The notes under the pieces are model-generated. The model worked only from the letters and a program-made list of their open reading frames with translations, was not told where the DNA came from and made no database searches. DNA of 64,000 nucleotides from assembly GCF_030369675.1 (NCBI RefSeq), contig NZ_CP128477.1:1674001-1738000 (forward strand). Reading direction: 5' to 3'. The DNA is from Peteryoungia algae (GTDB taxonomy: Bacteria; Pseudomonadota; Alphaproteobacteria; Rhizobiales; Rhizobiaceae). Made by a program: the position numbers and the translations under genes. The number at the start of each line of letters is the position of its first letter. The first letter of the stretch is position 1. Shown here one piece after another: positions 42,532 through 51,214 of this stretch.

Positions 42532-43521
42532 ATGACTGCGACACCCATCCTTGTTGTCGGCGGCGCCGGCTATATCGGCTCCCACACCTGCCTCGCGCTC
42601 TCCGAGCGTGGCTACCTGCCTGTTGTCTACGACAACTTCACCTCCGGCCATCCGGAATTCGTCAAATGGGGCCCGGCCGAACAGGGTGACATCAGAGACA
42701 AGGCCCGGCTCAGGGAAGTGCTCGCCAAGTACCAGCCAAAGGCCGCCATGCATTTCGCCGGCCTGATCGAGGTCGGCCAATCCTTCAAGGAGCCGGAGCA
42801 TTTCTACGACGTCAATGTTTCAGGCACGCTGAGCCTGTTGCAGGCCCTGAGCGACGCCGACATCCGGAACTTCGTCTTCTCCTCGACCTGCGCCACCTAT
42901 GGCGCACCGGAATATCTGCCGCTCGACGAGAAGCACGGCCAGAAGCCGATCAACCCTTACGGCCGCACCAAGCACATTGTCGAGCAGGCGCTGGGCGACC
43001 TCAACCTCTGCGGCCGCATGAAATCCGTGATGCTGCGCTACTTCAATGCTGCCGGCGCCGATTTCGAAGGCCGCATCGGCGAGTGGCACTCGCCCGAGAC
43101 CCATGCCATTCCGCTCGCCATCGATACAGCCCTTGGAAGACGCGAATTCTTCTCGATCTTCGGCGAGGACTATGACACCCGCGACGGGACCTGCATTAGA
43201 GACTACATCCACGTCAACGATCTCGCCGACGCCCATGTGCGCGCCGTCGAGTATCTGCTGAACGGTGGCGAGACGATCGCCATCAATCTCGGCACCGGCA
43301 ACGGCACCACCGTCAAGGAACTGATTGCGGCGATCGAAACCGTCTCCGGCCGCCCCATGCCGATCAAGCGCACCGAGCGCCGCGCGGGCGACCCGCCAGG
43401 CCTCGTCGCCAGCAATACGCTCGCCCGCGAAGTCCTCGGCTGGGACCCGAAGCATGGCATTGACGACATCATCCGCTCGGCCTGGAAATGGCATTCAACC
43501 TTCAATGGCCATTCCGACTGA
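42532..43521 (+). CDS. galE: UDP-glucose 4-epimerase
   Basis: NAD-dependent interconversion of UDP-glucose and UDP-galactose. The 329-residue length is normal for the SDR family. GGAGYIGSHTCLAL binds NAD, the catalytic YGRTKHIVE carries Tyr and Lys, FVFSSTCATYG precedes it, and RYFNAAGA and GTCIRDYIHVNDLA are GalE signatures. It follows glf by 14 bases. No terminator is visible before the sodium-channel gene 128 bases later. Confidence 0.95.
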   Translation: MTATPILVVGGAGYIGSHTCLALSERGYLPVVYDNFTSGHPEFVKWGPAEQGDIRDKARLREVLAKYQPKAAMHFAGLIEVGQSFKEPEHFYDVNVSGTLSLLQALSDADIRNFVFSSTCATYGAPEYLPLDEKHGQKPINPYGRTKHIVEQALGDLNLCGRMKSVMLRYFNAAGADFEGRIGEWHSPETHAIPLAIDTALGRREFFSIFGEDYDTRDGTCIRDYIHVNDLADAHVRAVEYLLNGGETIAINLGTGNGTTVKELIAAIETVSGRPMPIKRTERRAGDPPGLVASNTLAREVLGWDPKHGIDDIIRSAWKWHSTFNGHSD

Positions 43522-43649
43522 GGTCGGCCGCCCACGGATCGGACCTCCCCTAAAAAGGCGTCTGAACGGCCTGTACGGCAGGCTGAAACACCTTGACGCG
43601 CCGTGATCCATCCGCTTTTCGTCGTGCAGTTTTTGCCGGAGCCCAAACC

Positions 43650-44450
43650 ATGCGCGACAAGCTGAAGAAGATCCTCTCCTCGAACGCGTGGGAGCGGGTA
43701 ATCATCACGGTCATCCTGATCAATTCCGTGACGCTCGGTCTCGAGACATCCCCCGCCGTCATGCAGGTCATGGGACCGCTACTGCTCGCAGTCGACCGTA
43801 TCATTCTGACGATCTTCGTCGCGGAGATCGCCGCGCGTCTCTACACCTTCCGCTTCGGCTTCTTCCGCGACCCGTGGAGCATTTTCGACTTCGCCATCGT
43901 CGCAATCGCACTCATTCCGGCGAGCGGACCGTTCCAGGTGCTGCGCGCGCTGCGCGTCCTGCGTGTCCTGCGGCTGATCTCCATCGTGCCGTCGCTGCGG
44001 CGGGTGATCGGCGGCCTGATCGCCGCCCTTCCCGGCATGGGCTCGATCATCATTCTGTTGTTCATGCTGTTCTACGTCTCGGCCGTCATGGCGACCAAGC
44101 TCTATGGCGCAACGTTTCCCGATTGGTTCGGCAGTCTCGGCGCGTCGACCTATTCGCTCTTCCAGATCATGACGCTCGAAAGCTGGTCCATGGGCATCGT
44201 TCGGCCGGTGATGGAGGTGCACCCCTATGCCTGGCTGTTCTTCGTGCCCTTCATCCTGCTCAGCACCTATTCGGTCCTGAACCTCTTCATCGGTGTCATT
44301 GTTTCGGCGATGCAGGAGCAGAGCATGGCCGATACCGACGCGGACCTGAAAACGCTACACATCGACAACGCCGATCTGCTGCGCGAGATGCAGGCCCTTC
44401 GTTCCGAAATCGCGGCACTCCGGACCGAGAGGCCCGCAAACGGCGCCTGA
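43650..44450 (+). CDS. Voltage-gated sodium channel (BacNav type)
   Basis: A 266-residue six-helix channel subunit of the NaChBac/NavAb type. S1-S4 occupy about residues 13-115. S4 carries gating arginines R99, R102, R105 and R108 in RALRVLRVLRL. The pore loop has the selectivity filter TLESWSM at 175-181, whose Glu binds Na+; the S6 segment follows at about 195-220. A C-terminal coiled coil (about 228-262) would hold the tetramer. ATG 43650 fits the family; the frame extends upstream to 43593. Confidence 0.9.
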   Translation: MRDKLKKILSSNAWERVIITVILINSVTLGLETSPAVMQVMGPLLLAVDRIILTIFVAEIAARLYTFRFGFFRDPWSIFDFAIVAIALIPASGPFQVLRALRVLRVLRLISIVPSLRRVIGGLIAALPGMGSIIILLFMLFYVSAVMATKLYGATFPDWFGSLGASTYSLFQIMTLESWSMGIVRPVMEVHPYAWLFFVPFILLSTYSVLNLFIGVIVSAMQEQSMADTDADLKTLHIDNADLLREMQALRSEIAALRTERPANGA

Positions 44451-44478
44451 GCGCCGCCGTACCGGCCTTTTCCATGCT

Positions 44479-46101
44479 CTAGCTGCGCAGACCCGGCGCC
44501 TCGTGGCCTGTGCGCTCGACATATTCCGTGTAGCCGCCGCCATACTGGAACACCCCTTCCGGGGTGATCTCCAGAACGCGGTTCGACAGCGCCCCGAGAA
44601 AATGCCGGTCGTGGCTGACGAAGAGCATGGTGCCCTCGTATTGCGACAGCGCCTTGATCAGCATTTCCTTGGTATCAAGGTCAAGGTGGTTGGTCGGTTC
44701 GTCGAGGACGAGCAGGTTCGGCGGATCGAACAGCATGATCGCCATGACGAGGCGCGCCTTCTCGCCACCGGACAGAACCCGGATCCGCTTGTCGATGTCG
44801 TCGCCGGAAAAGCCGAAACAGCCGGCAAGCGCCCGGAGCGGCGCCTGGCCAGCCCGCGGGAATGTCGTCTCCAGCATTTCGAAGATCGTCATCTCGCCAT
44901 CGAGCACGTCCATCGCATGCTGGGCGAAATAGCCCATCTTCACGCTGGCGCCAATCGCAACAGTGCCCTGGTCCGGCTTCGAATCGCCAGCGACGAGCTT
45001 CAGGAGCGTCGACTTCCCGGCCCCGTTGATGCCCATGATGCACCAGCGCTCCCTCCTGCGGACCATGAAGTCGAAGCCGTCATAGATGACCTTGTCGCCG
45101 TAACGTTTGGAAACGTTCTTCACCGTGACCACATCTTCACCCGAGCGCGGCGCAGGCTGGAATTCGAAGGCAACCACCTGGCGGCGCTTCGGTGGTTCGA
45201 CCCGGTCGATCTTTTCCAGCTTCTTCACCCGGCTCTGCACCTGGGAAGCATGGCTGGCGCGCGCCTTGAAGCGCTCGATGAACTTGATTTCCTTTGCCAG
45301 CATCGCCTGCTGGCGTTCGAACTGCGACTGCTGATGCTTCTCGTTCAGGGCGCGCTGCCCCTCATAGAAGACATAGTCGCCGGAATAGCTGTTGAGCTGG
45401 CCGGCATCGATCTCGATGATCTTGTTGACGATACGGTTCATGAACTCGCGGTCATGCGAGGTCATCAGCAGTGCGCCCTCATAACCTTTGAGGAACTGCT
45501 CGAGCCAGATCAGGCTTTCGAGATCGAGATGGTTCGACGGTTCGTCGAGCAGCATCACATCGGGACGCATCAGGAGAATGCGGGCCAGCGCCACGCGCAT
45601 CTTCCAGCCGCCCGACAAGGCGCCCACATCACCATCCATCATGCTTTCAGAAAAGGAGAGACCGGCCAGCACTTCGCGCGCCCGTCCGTCCAGCGCATAA
45701 CCATCGAGCTCCTCGTAGCGCGCCTGCACCTCGCCGTAACGCTCGATGATCTGATCCATCTCGTCCATGCGATCGGGATCGACCATGGCGGCCTCGAGTT
45801 CGCGCAGTTCGGCCGCGACTTCGCTGACCGGCCCTGCCCCATCCATCACCTCGGCCACGGCCGAGCGACCGGCCATGTCGCCGACATCCTGGCTGAAATA
45901 GCCGATCGACACGCCCTTATCGACGGAGACCTGGCCTTCGTCGGGCAGTTCATGGCCGATGATCATGCGGAAGAGCGAGGTCTTGCCCGCCCCGTTCGGC
46001 CCGACGAGACCGATCTTCTCGCCGCGGTTGAGCGCGGCGGACGCCTCGATGAACAGGATGCGATGGCTGAGCTGCTTGGAGATATTTTCGATACGGATCA
46101 T
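44479..46101 (-). CDS. ABC-F family ATPase
   Basis: A 540-residue soluble protein with two ABC domains joined by a charged linker at about 235-320. Walker A motifs are GPNGAGKT (36) and GINGAGKS (~360); signature motifs LSGGW and LSGGE; Walker B motifs VMLLDEPSNHLD and LLVLDEPTNHLD. ABC-F proteins act on the ribosome rather than in transport. The length and linker fit the YbiT/EttA-like housekeeping type, but antibiotic protection cannot be excluded. ATG 46101 is preferred over a TTG at 46107. Confidence 0.92.
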   Translation of the reverse strand: MIRIENISKQLSHRILFIEASAALNRGEKIGLVGPNGAGKTSLFRMIIGHELPDEGQVSVDKGVSIGYFSQDVGDMAGRSAVAEVMDGAGPVSEVAAELRELEAAMVDPDRMDEMDQIIERYGEVQARYEELDGYALDGRAREVLAGLSFSESMMDGDVGALSGGWKMRVALARILLMRPDVMLLDEPSNHLDLESLIWLEQFLKGYEGALLMTSHDREFMNRIVNKIIEIDAGQLNSYSGDYVFYEGQRALNEKHQQSQFERQQAMLAKEIKFIERFKARASHASQVQSRVKKLEKIDRVEPPKRRQVVAFEFQPAPRSGEDVVTVKNVSKRYGDKVIYDGFDFMVRRRERWCIMGINGAGKSTLLKLVAGDSKPDQGTVAIGASVKMGYFAQHAMDVLDGEMTIFEMLETTFPRAGQAPLRALAGCFGFSGDDIDKRIRVLSGGEKARLVMAIMLFDPPNLLVLDEPTNHLDLDTKEMLIKALSQYEGTMLFVSHDRHFLGALSNRVLEITPEGVFQYGGGYTEYVERTGHEAPGLRS

Positions 46102-46197
46102 GGACAAGGACGCCTGAAGGGAAATCGGCGCCCTTATGGCATGCCGTGGCCCGTCTGTCCCCTGCTTTTGTTGCAGGGCAGCAGACCGGCTATCCGA

Positions 46198-46800
46198 TCA
46201 GGCACCCACCGACACAAGCGACGCCCGATCTCCCGCCGACTGCTCCCGCCGCCGCCTCAGCGCCCGGCAAAGCGTCGCACGGCTGATCCCTTGCCGACGT
46301 GCGGCATCGGCCAATGACAGCCCCTCGCGCGCCATCCCGTCGAGCGCCATCTCGACGTCCCCGGGCCGGAGCTTCACGGGTCTGCCGATGCTTTGCCCCC
46401 GCAATTTTGCAGCCGCCATACCGGCCGACGTGCGCTCCGAAATCAGGCCACGCTCGAACTCGGCCAACGCCCCCATGATATGGAAGATCAACAGACCACC
46501 GGCCGAGCCGGTATCAATCGCTTCGGTCACAGAATACAGCGCGACCCCGCGGCTTCCGAAGTCGTTGACCACGTCGATCAGATGCGAAAGTGAGCGGCCG
46601 AGGCGATCAAGGCGCCAGATCACCAGCGTATCCCCAGGCTGCAGGGCCTCCAGGGCTTCGGCCAGTCCTGGTCGAAGCCGCTGCGCGCCGGAGTGACCCA
46701 GATCGCTGAAGATCTGCTCACAGCCACAGGAGACCAAAGCTTTAAGTTGCATATCCACGTTTTGGTCCAGCGTCGATACACGCGCATAGCCTATCCGCAT
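46198..46800 (-). CDS. Serine site-specific recombinase (resolvase/invertase)
   Basis: A 200-residue serine recombinase. The catalytic Ser lies in GYARVSTLDQN near residue 10. RPGLAEALEAL, WRLDRLGRSLSHL, GLLIFHIMGALAEFERGLISERT (helix E) and the C-terminal HTH (LSLADAARRQGISRATLCRALRR) follow. It matches the Tn3-resolvase/Pin size class. No transposase, terminal inverted repeats or invertible segment were found around it. ATG 46800 is chosen; the frame extends to 46827. Confidence 0.92.
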   Translation of the reverse strand: MRIGYARVSTLDQNVDMQLKALVSCGCEQIFSDLGHSGAQRLRPGLAEALEALQPGDTLVIWRLDRLGRSLSHLIDVVNDFGSRGVALYSVTEAIDTGSAGGLLIFHIMGALAEFERGLISERTSAGMAAAKLRGQSIGRPVKLRPGDVEMALDGMAREGLSLADAARRQGISRATLCRALRRRREQSAGDRASLVSVGA

Positions 46801-47121
46801 GACCTCTCCGATTTTCAGGGAAAACATAAGGTTGTGGCGAAATCTCCACGCGGGAGATCGGGCGGAACCGTATCATAATGGTTCCCTTTTAAGCACAGCG
46901 CCAGGATTAGGTCAACACAAAATACTCGCATAAGATGTATATACTTTTCCCCGTGAAAGCCGTGCTTCGGACGGTCGATCGAGCGGATTCACGCCACATC
47001 CAGCCACCAACTACAGGCCACTGAACGGGAATTCCGGGTTGCGCAAATGGGAACGGTTTCGAGACGCCGGAAAGCGTCCATCAGGACCATGGATCAATCC
47101 GACACCAAGGAGGACTTCCGC
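46801..47121. other. AT-rich gap between the recombinase and unknown gene
   Basis: A 321-base divergent gap, AT-richer than average in 46840-46970. It contains the palindrome at 46864 and, near 46930, a TATATA-rich run (AGATGTATATACTT). The far end holds the strong ribosome site of the next gene. No gene is seen. Confidence 0.45.
46864..46885. promoter_or_regulatory. GGAACC-N10-GGTTCC palindrome upstream of the recombinase
   Basis: A perfect 6-bp dyad with a 10-base AT-rich spacer (GTATCATAAT), 64 bases upstream of the recombinase start. This resembles a resolvase subsite or operator; serine recombinases often bind next to their own promoter. I see no second matching subsite. Confidence 0.45.
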
Positions 47122-47817
47122 ATGCCCAACTACTCACTCACCCTCAACATCGACCCGACGGACCTCAACGTGATCAAGGCCGCCGGCCAGCGCATCACGC
47201 TTGCCAAGCCGGTCGGCTCCGGCGACCCGAACGTTGTCTGGCTGTCGATCGATCCCTTCCAGTCGACCACGGTCGAGTGGACGGAAGACTACTGGATCTA
47301 CTCGTCTACCACCGCCATCTCGCAGGGTGCCGCGATCACCAAACTTTCGGAGGTAACGCCGGGCCCGGCAATCGATGCAGGCTACTATCCGTTCACGCCT
47401 GCGGCGACCTTCGGCGTCTTCCAGAACGATCCGAGCGTCAATTCCGGGACCTTCGCCGCCGTCAACAACATGCCCTACACCCAGTATCCGACGCTGACAT
47501 TCGGCCTTTCCCAATCGGCGATGGTCAACAAGACGCTGGCCGAGCGCAAGCCGATCTCGGCGCAGCTGGTGCCGTCGCAGAACCAGATCCAGATGACGCC
47601 CTTCACCACGGTCTATGTGTGGCTCCAGAGCCAGTTCGCCAGTGAGACAATCATCACCAAGATCACCAGCAATACGGCTGTCACCAAGTTCGGCGGCGGC
47701 GTCAGCGACATCACGCTGAAATACGAGCCCACGCGCGGCGTTTTCATGCCGAGCACGGGTGCAGCGAAAATGCTGGAAATGGGGCTGATCGAGCTGCGCA
47801 CCCCTCTTCTGCTCTGA
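47122..47817 (+). CDS. Unrecognised beta-rich protein
   Basis: I do not recognise the family. The 231-residue protein starts MPNYSLTLNIDPTDLNVIKAAG and is rich in Thr, Ser, Gln, Tyr and aromatic residues, with alternating hydrophobic stretches that suggest a beta-sandwich. It has no cysteine, signal peptide or membrane segment. The start is supported by a consensus ribosome site AAGGAGG 8 bases upstream, one of the strongest in the window, suggesting high expression. It lies between a serine recombinase and a secreted protease, and a strong hairpin follows. Confidence 0.7.
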   Translation: MPNYSLTLNIDPTDLNVIKAAGQRITLAKPVGSGDPNVVWLSIDPFQSTTVEWTEDYWIYSSTTAISQGAAITKLSEVTPGPAIDAGYYPFTPAATFGVFQNDPSVNSGTFAAVNNMPYTQYPTLTFGLSQSAMVNKTLAERKPISAQLVPSQNQIQMTPFTTVYVWLQSQFASETIITKITSNTAVTKFGGGVSDITLKYEPTRGVFMPSTGAAKMLEMGLIELRTPLLL

Positions 47818-47825
47818 TCCCCACA

Positions 47826-47855
47826 GAGATGCGGCTCGACGGTGAGCCGCATCTC
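47826..47855. terminator. Strong hairpin after the beta-rich protein gene
   Basis: A perfect 12-bp stem GAGATGCGGCTC/GAGCCGCATCTC with a six-base loop starts 9 bases after the stop. There is no T run behind it, so it may be an RNA-stabilising or partial-termination hairpin rather than a full terminator. Confidence 0.5.
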
Positions 47856-47934
47856 GCCATCGTCATCTCCAAACAGCAACAGCGGCGCGCGACCGCGGTG
47901 GCGCGATTTGCCGACCTGAAAAAGGAAATCAGCC

Positions 47935-48876
47935 ATGCCCAAGATCGCCAATGCGACCTGCATCGCCCTGCTGAGCCTTGCCTCGGCAACGGGGGCAAGG
48001 GCCGCCCCGACAATCGAAAACCTGAAGAACCCGAACATCGGCAAAATGTCTGCAGAGGAAATGACAGATGCAGAGCCCATGCCGCTGCCGGCGATCACGC
48101 AGGAAGAGCACGACGAGATGAAACGCCGTTTTCGCGAGCTGAACCCGGCCATTCCCGATCAACGTCCGTTACCAGGCGATCGCGGCGCAATCGCCACGCC
48201 CGGCATTCTGGAAAAGATCGCGGCTCCGGACGTATCTGCCCCGTATTGGAGTGCCGGCCGCCTGAGTTTCCGGGATGACACCGGCAAGGCCAGATGGTGT
48301 TCGGCGCAGTATGTCGATGATCTGAAGGTCATTCTCACGGCTGCCCACTGCGTCATCAATCACGCAAGCGGTGTCTGGCATTCCGATTTCAGCTTTGCCC
48401 GCGCGAGTGTCGATGGCGACTCGCCGCAAACGATCGACTGGCGCTGCATCTCGATCTTCGACGCCTATCACAGACCGAGCGTGAACTACGCTTATGACTA
48501 CGCCTTTATCCTGGCGAGAAGCGACGACGAGCGCCCGCCGCTGGAGCTTGCAAGCGGGATACCGGCCTCGACCGACCTGACGGCGATCGGCTACCCATCC
48601 ACGCCGGATCGAGGTCGCTATCTCTACAAGGTCGACGGCTCCTGGCTCGGGGTCGCCGGCGGCATTGTCACCATGGCGGACAATCCGCTGACGGCAGGAA
48701 GCAGCGGCGGGGCATGGTTTGCCGATTTCGAGGCGGGCGGCAGCGGCGGCAAGAACCGGGTCGTCAGCCTGAACTCGCATCGGCTGACCAACGATACGCA
48801 GACCCTTGGACCGCTCTTCACGAATGACACGCTTGCGCTGAAGAACCATGTCCGGGACGCGCGCTGCCTCGACTGA
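47935..48876 (+). CDS. Secreted trypsin-like serine protease
   Basis: A 313-residue extracytoplasmic protease. The N-terminus is a Sec signal: MPKIANATCIALLSLASATGARA with a likely cut before AAP. A proline/acidic propeptide-like region (about 25-95) follows, then the S1 core with the triad His in LTAAHC, Asp in YDYAF and Ser in AGSSGGAW. Paired Cys near the His and at the C-terminus may form disulphides. It begins 118 bases after the beta-rich gene, downstream of the hairpin. The target is unknown. Confidence 0.85.
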   Translation: MPKIANATCIALLSLASATGARAAPTIENLKNPNIGKMSAEEMTDAEPMPLPAITQEEHDEMKRRFRELNPAIPDQRPLPGDRGAIATPGILEKIAAPDVSAPYWSAGRLSFRDDTGKARWCSAQYVDDLKVILTAAHCVINHASGVWHSDFSFARASVDGDSPQTIDWRCISIFDAYHRPSVNYAYDYAFILARSDDERPPLELASGIPASTDLTAIGYPSTPDRGRYLYKVDGSWLGVAGGIVTMADNPLTAGSSGGAWFADFEAGGSGGKNRVVSLNSHRLTNDTQTLGPLFTNDTLALKNHVRDARCLD

Positions 48877-48990
48877 CGCCTCCCGCCCGGCAACCGACAG
48901 GGCCGGCCCGGATCGCAACGAAGATATACGGGAATACCGCATATTGCCGCAGCGACTGGCCGGCCGTTTTCCTCGGGCCGAGTTTCGGTT

Positions 48991-49413
48991 ATGAACGCGT
49001 CCATGACCGAGACCACACCCCAGGCCGAGCCGGAGACAATCACCCTCTACGAAGCGATCGGCGGAGACCCGACTGTCAGGGCCCTGACGCGCCGCTTCTA
49101 CGAGCTGATGGACACCCTGCCCGAAGCCGCCCATTGCCGGGCGGTTCATCCGGCGGACCTGACCGGCAGCGAAGAGAAATTCTACGAATATCTGACCGGC
49201 TATCTCGGCGGTCCGCCGGTCTACATGCAGAAGCGTGGCCATCCCATGCTCAGGCGCCGCCATTTTGCCGCCGAAATCGGTCCGCTGGAGCGGGACGAGT
49301 GGCTGCTCTGCTTCCGCCGTGCCCTTGAGGAAACGGTCGCACATCCCAAGCTGCGCGAAGTCATCTGGCCGCCGATCGAGAAGCTGGCCTTTCACATGCA
49401 AAACAGGGAATGA
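48991..49413 (+). CDS. Group II truncated haemoglobin
   Basis: A 140-residue haem protein. TLYEAIGGDPTVRALTRRFYELMD, EEKFYEYLTGYLGGPPVYMQKRGHPMLRRRH and WLLCFRRALEE show the 2/2 globin fold; the proximal His is in RGHPMLRRRH and the Tyr in RRFYELM is the B10 residue. Group II members often handle O2 or NO. The start may be 48991 or 49003. The stop overlaps the DUF423 gene (ATGA). Confidence 0.9.
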   Translation: MNASMTETTPQAEPETITLYEAIGGDPTVRALTRRFYELMDTLPEAAHCRAVHPADLTGSEEKFYEYLTGYLGGPPVYMQKRGHPMLRRRHFAAEIGPLERDEWLLCFRRALEETVAHPKLREVIWPPIEKLAFHMQNRE

Positions 49414-49784
49414 GGTCGATGGCAATCACGCGGGACAATCGTTGGGCCGCGATGGCGGCTGGACTGATCGGCGCTGCCGGCGTGGGTCTTGCAGCGGCTG
49501 CGATCCATGCGGGCGGCGATGCCCTGCTTCGCCCGGCCTCGACGATCTGCCTCGCCCATGCGCCGGCATTGATCGCACTTTCGCTGGCTGGCGATCGGAT
49601 CCGGTTCTCCGGCCTGGCAGCACTCGCCATGCTGGTCGGAACGTTGCTGTTTTCGGGAGATCTCGTCTCCCGTCACGTCCTCGGCACGGGACTATTCCCC
49701 ATGGCCGCACCCACTGGCGGCATGACGCTGATCGCGTCCTGGCTCCTTCTGGCGGTCGGCGCCGCCATGCGACCGCGCCCCTGA
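49410..49784 (+). CDS. DUF423 small membrane protein
   Basis: A 124-residue membrane protein with four predicted helices: AMAAGLIGAAGVGLAAAAIHAGG, TICLAHAPALIALSLAG, FSGLAALAMLVGTLLFSGDL and GMTLIASWLLLAVGAAM. LVGTLLFSGDL and the APTGG loop are DUF423 hallmarks. It overlaps the globin gene by 4 bases, so the two are cotranscribed. The function is unknown. Confidence 0.82.
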   Translation: MRSMAITRDNRWAAMAAGLIGAAGVGLAAAAIHAGGDALLRPASTICLAHAPALIALSLAGDRIRFSGLAALAMLVGTLLFSGDLVSRHVLGTGLFPMAAPTGGMTLIASWLLLAVGAAMRPRP

Positions 49785-49830
49785 CCCTGGAGCGCCAGTC
49801 GAGTTGACGGCTCTCGTCCGGCGGACGGCC

Positions 49831-50217
49831 TCAATGGGCGACGGCAGTCGGCCCCATCCCGGAAAACATCAGCAGGTTTCCATGCGGGTCCCGCACGTGA
49901 AACCGGACATCGCCGCCCTGGGTATCGGACGGGCAGATGGCCTCGATCCCCCGTTCACAGAAATCACGATAGATTTCACCGGGCGCCGTTGCCCGAAAGA
50001 ATACCGAGCTGTTCTGACACTGAAGCGGATCGTCGCTCAGCCAGAAGTGAAGCTCCATCCCGCCGCGCCGAACAACGAGATAGTCGAGGCAATCGAGGCC
50101 CACCTCTTCGAAACCGAGATTCTCGACATAGAAATTGCGGGTTTCGACAAAGTTCAGCGAGGGAAGAATAGGAACTGCATTGAGGACAGTCGTCGCAATC
50201 GGTTGCTGGGCGTTCAT
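49831..50217 (-). CDS. VOC/glyoxalase-like protein (bleomycin-resistance type)
   Basis: A 128-residue protein of the vicinal-oxygen-chelate fold: VPILPSLNFVETRNFYVENLGFEEVG, LDYLVVRRGGMELHFWL, and the C-terminal FHVRDPHGNLLMFSG. Such proteins bind metals or sequester drugs such as bleomycin. The typical binding His/Glu positions are partly kept. ATG 50217 is clear. It is convergent with the DUF423 gene. Resistance activity is not established. Confidence 0.85.
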   Translation of the reverse strand: MNAQQPIATTVLNAVPILPSLNFVETRNFYVENLGFEEVGLDCLDYLVVRRGGMELHFWLSDDPLQCQNSSVFFRATAPGEIYRDFCERGIEAICPSDTQGGDVRFHVRDPHGNLLMFSGMGPTAVAH

Positions 50218-50261
50218 GCGGAAAGTTCCTCTGCTTCCCGCATGATTGGCTCACGAAACGA

Positions 50262-50528
50262 CTACGACCTGGCGTTGGCGTTCCGCTGCCATCGTGGCGC
50301 GGGAAAGTCTATGACGAGGGCGGGGGCCCGGTTTGATTTCGGGTAGTTGGTAGTGCGCTCGCCTACGTGCAAGCCCGGCAAAGTGATGATTTCGCATTTC
50401 GTCACTTCACGTTCTCGCGAGCGTTGCAGGATTGCATCGGCAAGCTCCGGAAGAAGACCTTCCCCATGCTCTCGCGCAAGGCTGGAGCCTACACCAAAAC
50501 CGCCCTTGTCGAAACCGTCTCTGCTCAT
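50262..50528 (-). CDS. Possible small protein coupled to the DUF2325 gene
   Basis: An 88-codon frame whose ATG overlaps the stop of the DUF2325 gene (ATGA), the usual mark of translational coupling. The sequence (MSRDGFDKGGFGVGSSLAREHGE...) has a short helix around ELADAILQRSRERE and no recognisable domain. The overlap favours expression, but no homologue was recognised, so it may be a chance frame. Confidence 0.3.
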   Translation of the reverse strand: MSRDGFDKGGFGVGSSLAREHGEGLLPELADAILQRSREREVTKCEIITLPGLHVGERTTNYPKSNRAPALVIDFPAPRWQRNANARS

Positions 50529-50923
50529 CCGTTCGAATTCCTTTCATTGAGGGTCTGCAGCGCGCGCTCGAGACTGGACTTCGAGCCATTCCGCAGCGGA
50601 ATGAAAGTCTTGCCGAATTTCTTACACCCACTTTTCACCCGCAGACACGCGTCGTGGCTGATACAGTCGATCGGGCAGAAGACGCAGTCGACAGAAGGCA
50701 GCACCGTGTCGATCCGCGAAACCGCTTCCCTCAAACCACCGTCATGATGAATGAGTTCCGCGCCGAAATTGCTGGCGATCTGGCGAAGATGCGCCACCTG
50801 GCAGTCGCGACCGCCGACATAAAGGAAACTGCGCACTTCGGCGGGTGTCGGGAAGCGGCCGACCTTGGCCGGGTTCTCCGCAGGCGCCTTTTTGTCCGTA
50901 TGCTTCTTCTTGTGCTTGGCCAT
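50525..50923 (-). CDS. DUF2325 family protein
   Basis: A 132-residue protein. A Lys-rich start (MAKHKKKHTDKK) precedes the DUF2325 core: SFLYVGGRDCQVAHLRQIASNFGAELIHHDGG, VDCVFCPIDCISHDACLRVKSGCKKFGKTFIPLRNGSKSSLERAL. The four-to-five Cys in the C-terminal half could form a metal or disulphide site. The family's function is unknown. The gap to preT (50924-51214) is a divergent regulatory region. Confidence 0.85.
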   Translation of the reverse strand: MAKHKKKHTDKKAPAENPAKVGRFPTPAEVRSFLYVGGRDCQVAHLRQIASNFGAELIHHDGGLREAVSRIDTVLPSVDCVFCPIDCISHDACLRVKSGCKKFGKTFIPLRNGSKSSLERALQTLNERNSNG

Positions 50924-51141
50924 CTCGTCCCTCTCCTCGAATCCACCTGAGCCGCAACGCGCCGCTCTGCTCTCCGGCTAGCCATACAAAACATGACAAA
51001 CAGAGTAAAGTATATAGTTGACGACAATACTCATGTTTTATCGCCGCCGCTGGCAGTGCTCGATAGGGCACGGGATCTTCAAAGCTGAGCAGGAGAAGAA
51101 GACCGAGTTTTGCGGGCTTTTCCGGCCGGATCCGGCAAATT

Positions 51142-51157
51142 TTTACCGTTTGATAAA
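51142..51157. promoter_or_regulatory. RutR-like operator upstream of preT
   Basis: TTTACCGTTTGATAAA matches the RutR palindrome TTGACCANNTGGTCAA at 10 of 14 fixed positions. It lies 58 bases upstream of preT. A better copy occurs in front of the other pyrimidine operon at 59297. The rest of the gap 50924-51214 shows no gene. Confidence 0.45.
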
Positions 51158-51214
51158 ACTTTATTCCTGAGCTACTTTCTCCGTATCGCTTCGAAAATAA
51201 AAGAGGGAACTGCG

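Noticed and set aside
46198..47121. A transposon carrying the serine recombinase
   Set aside because: No transposase, terminal inverted repeats or target-site duplication could be found, so only a lone recombinase is annotated.
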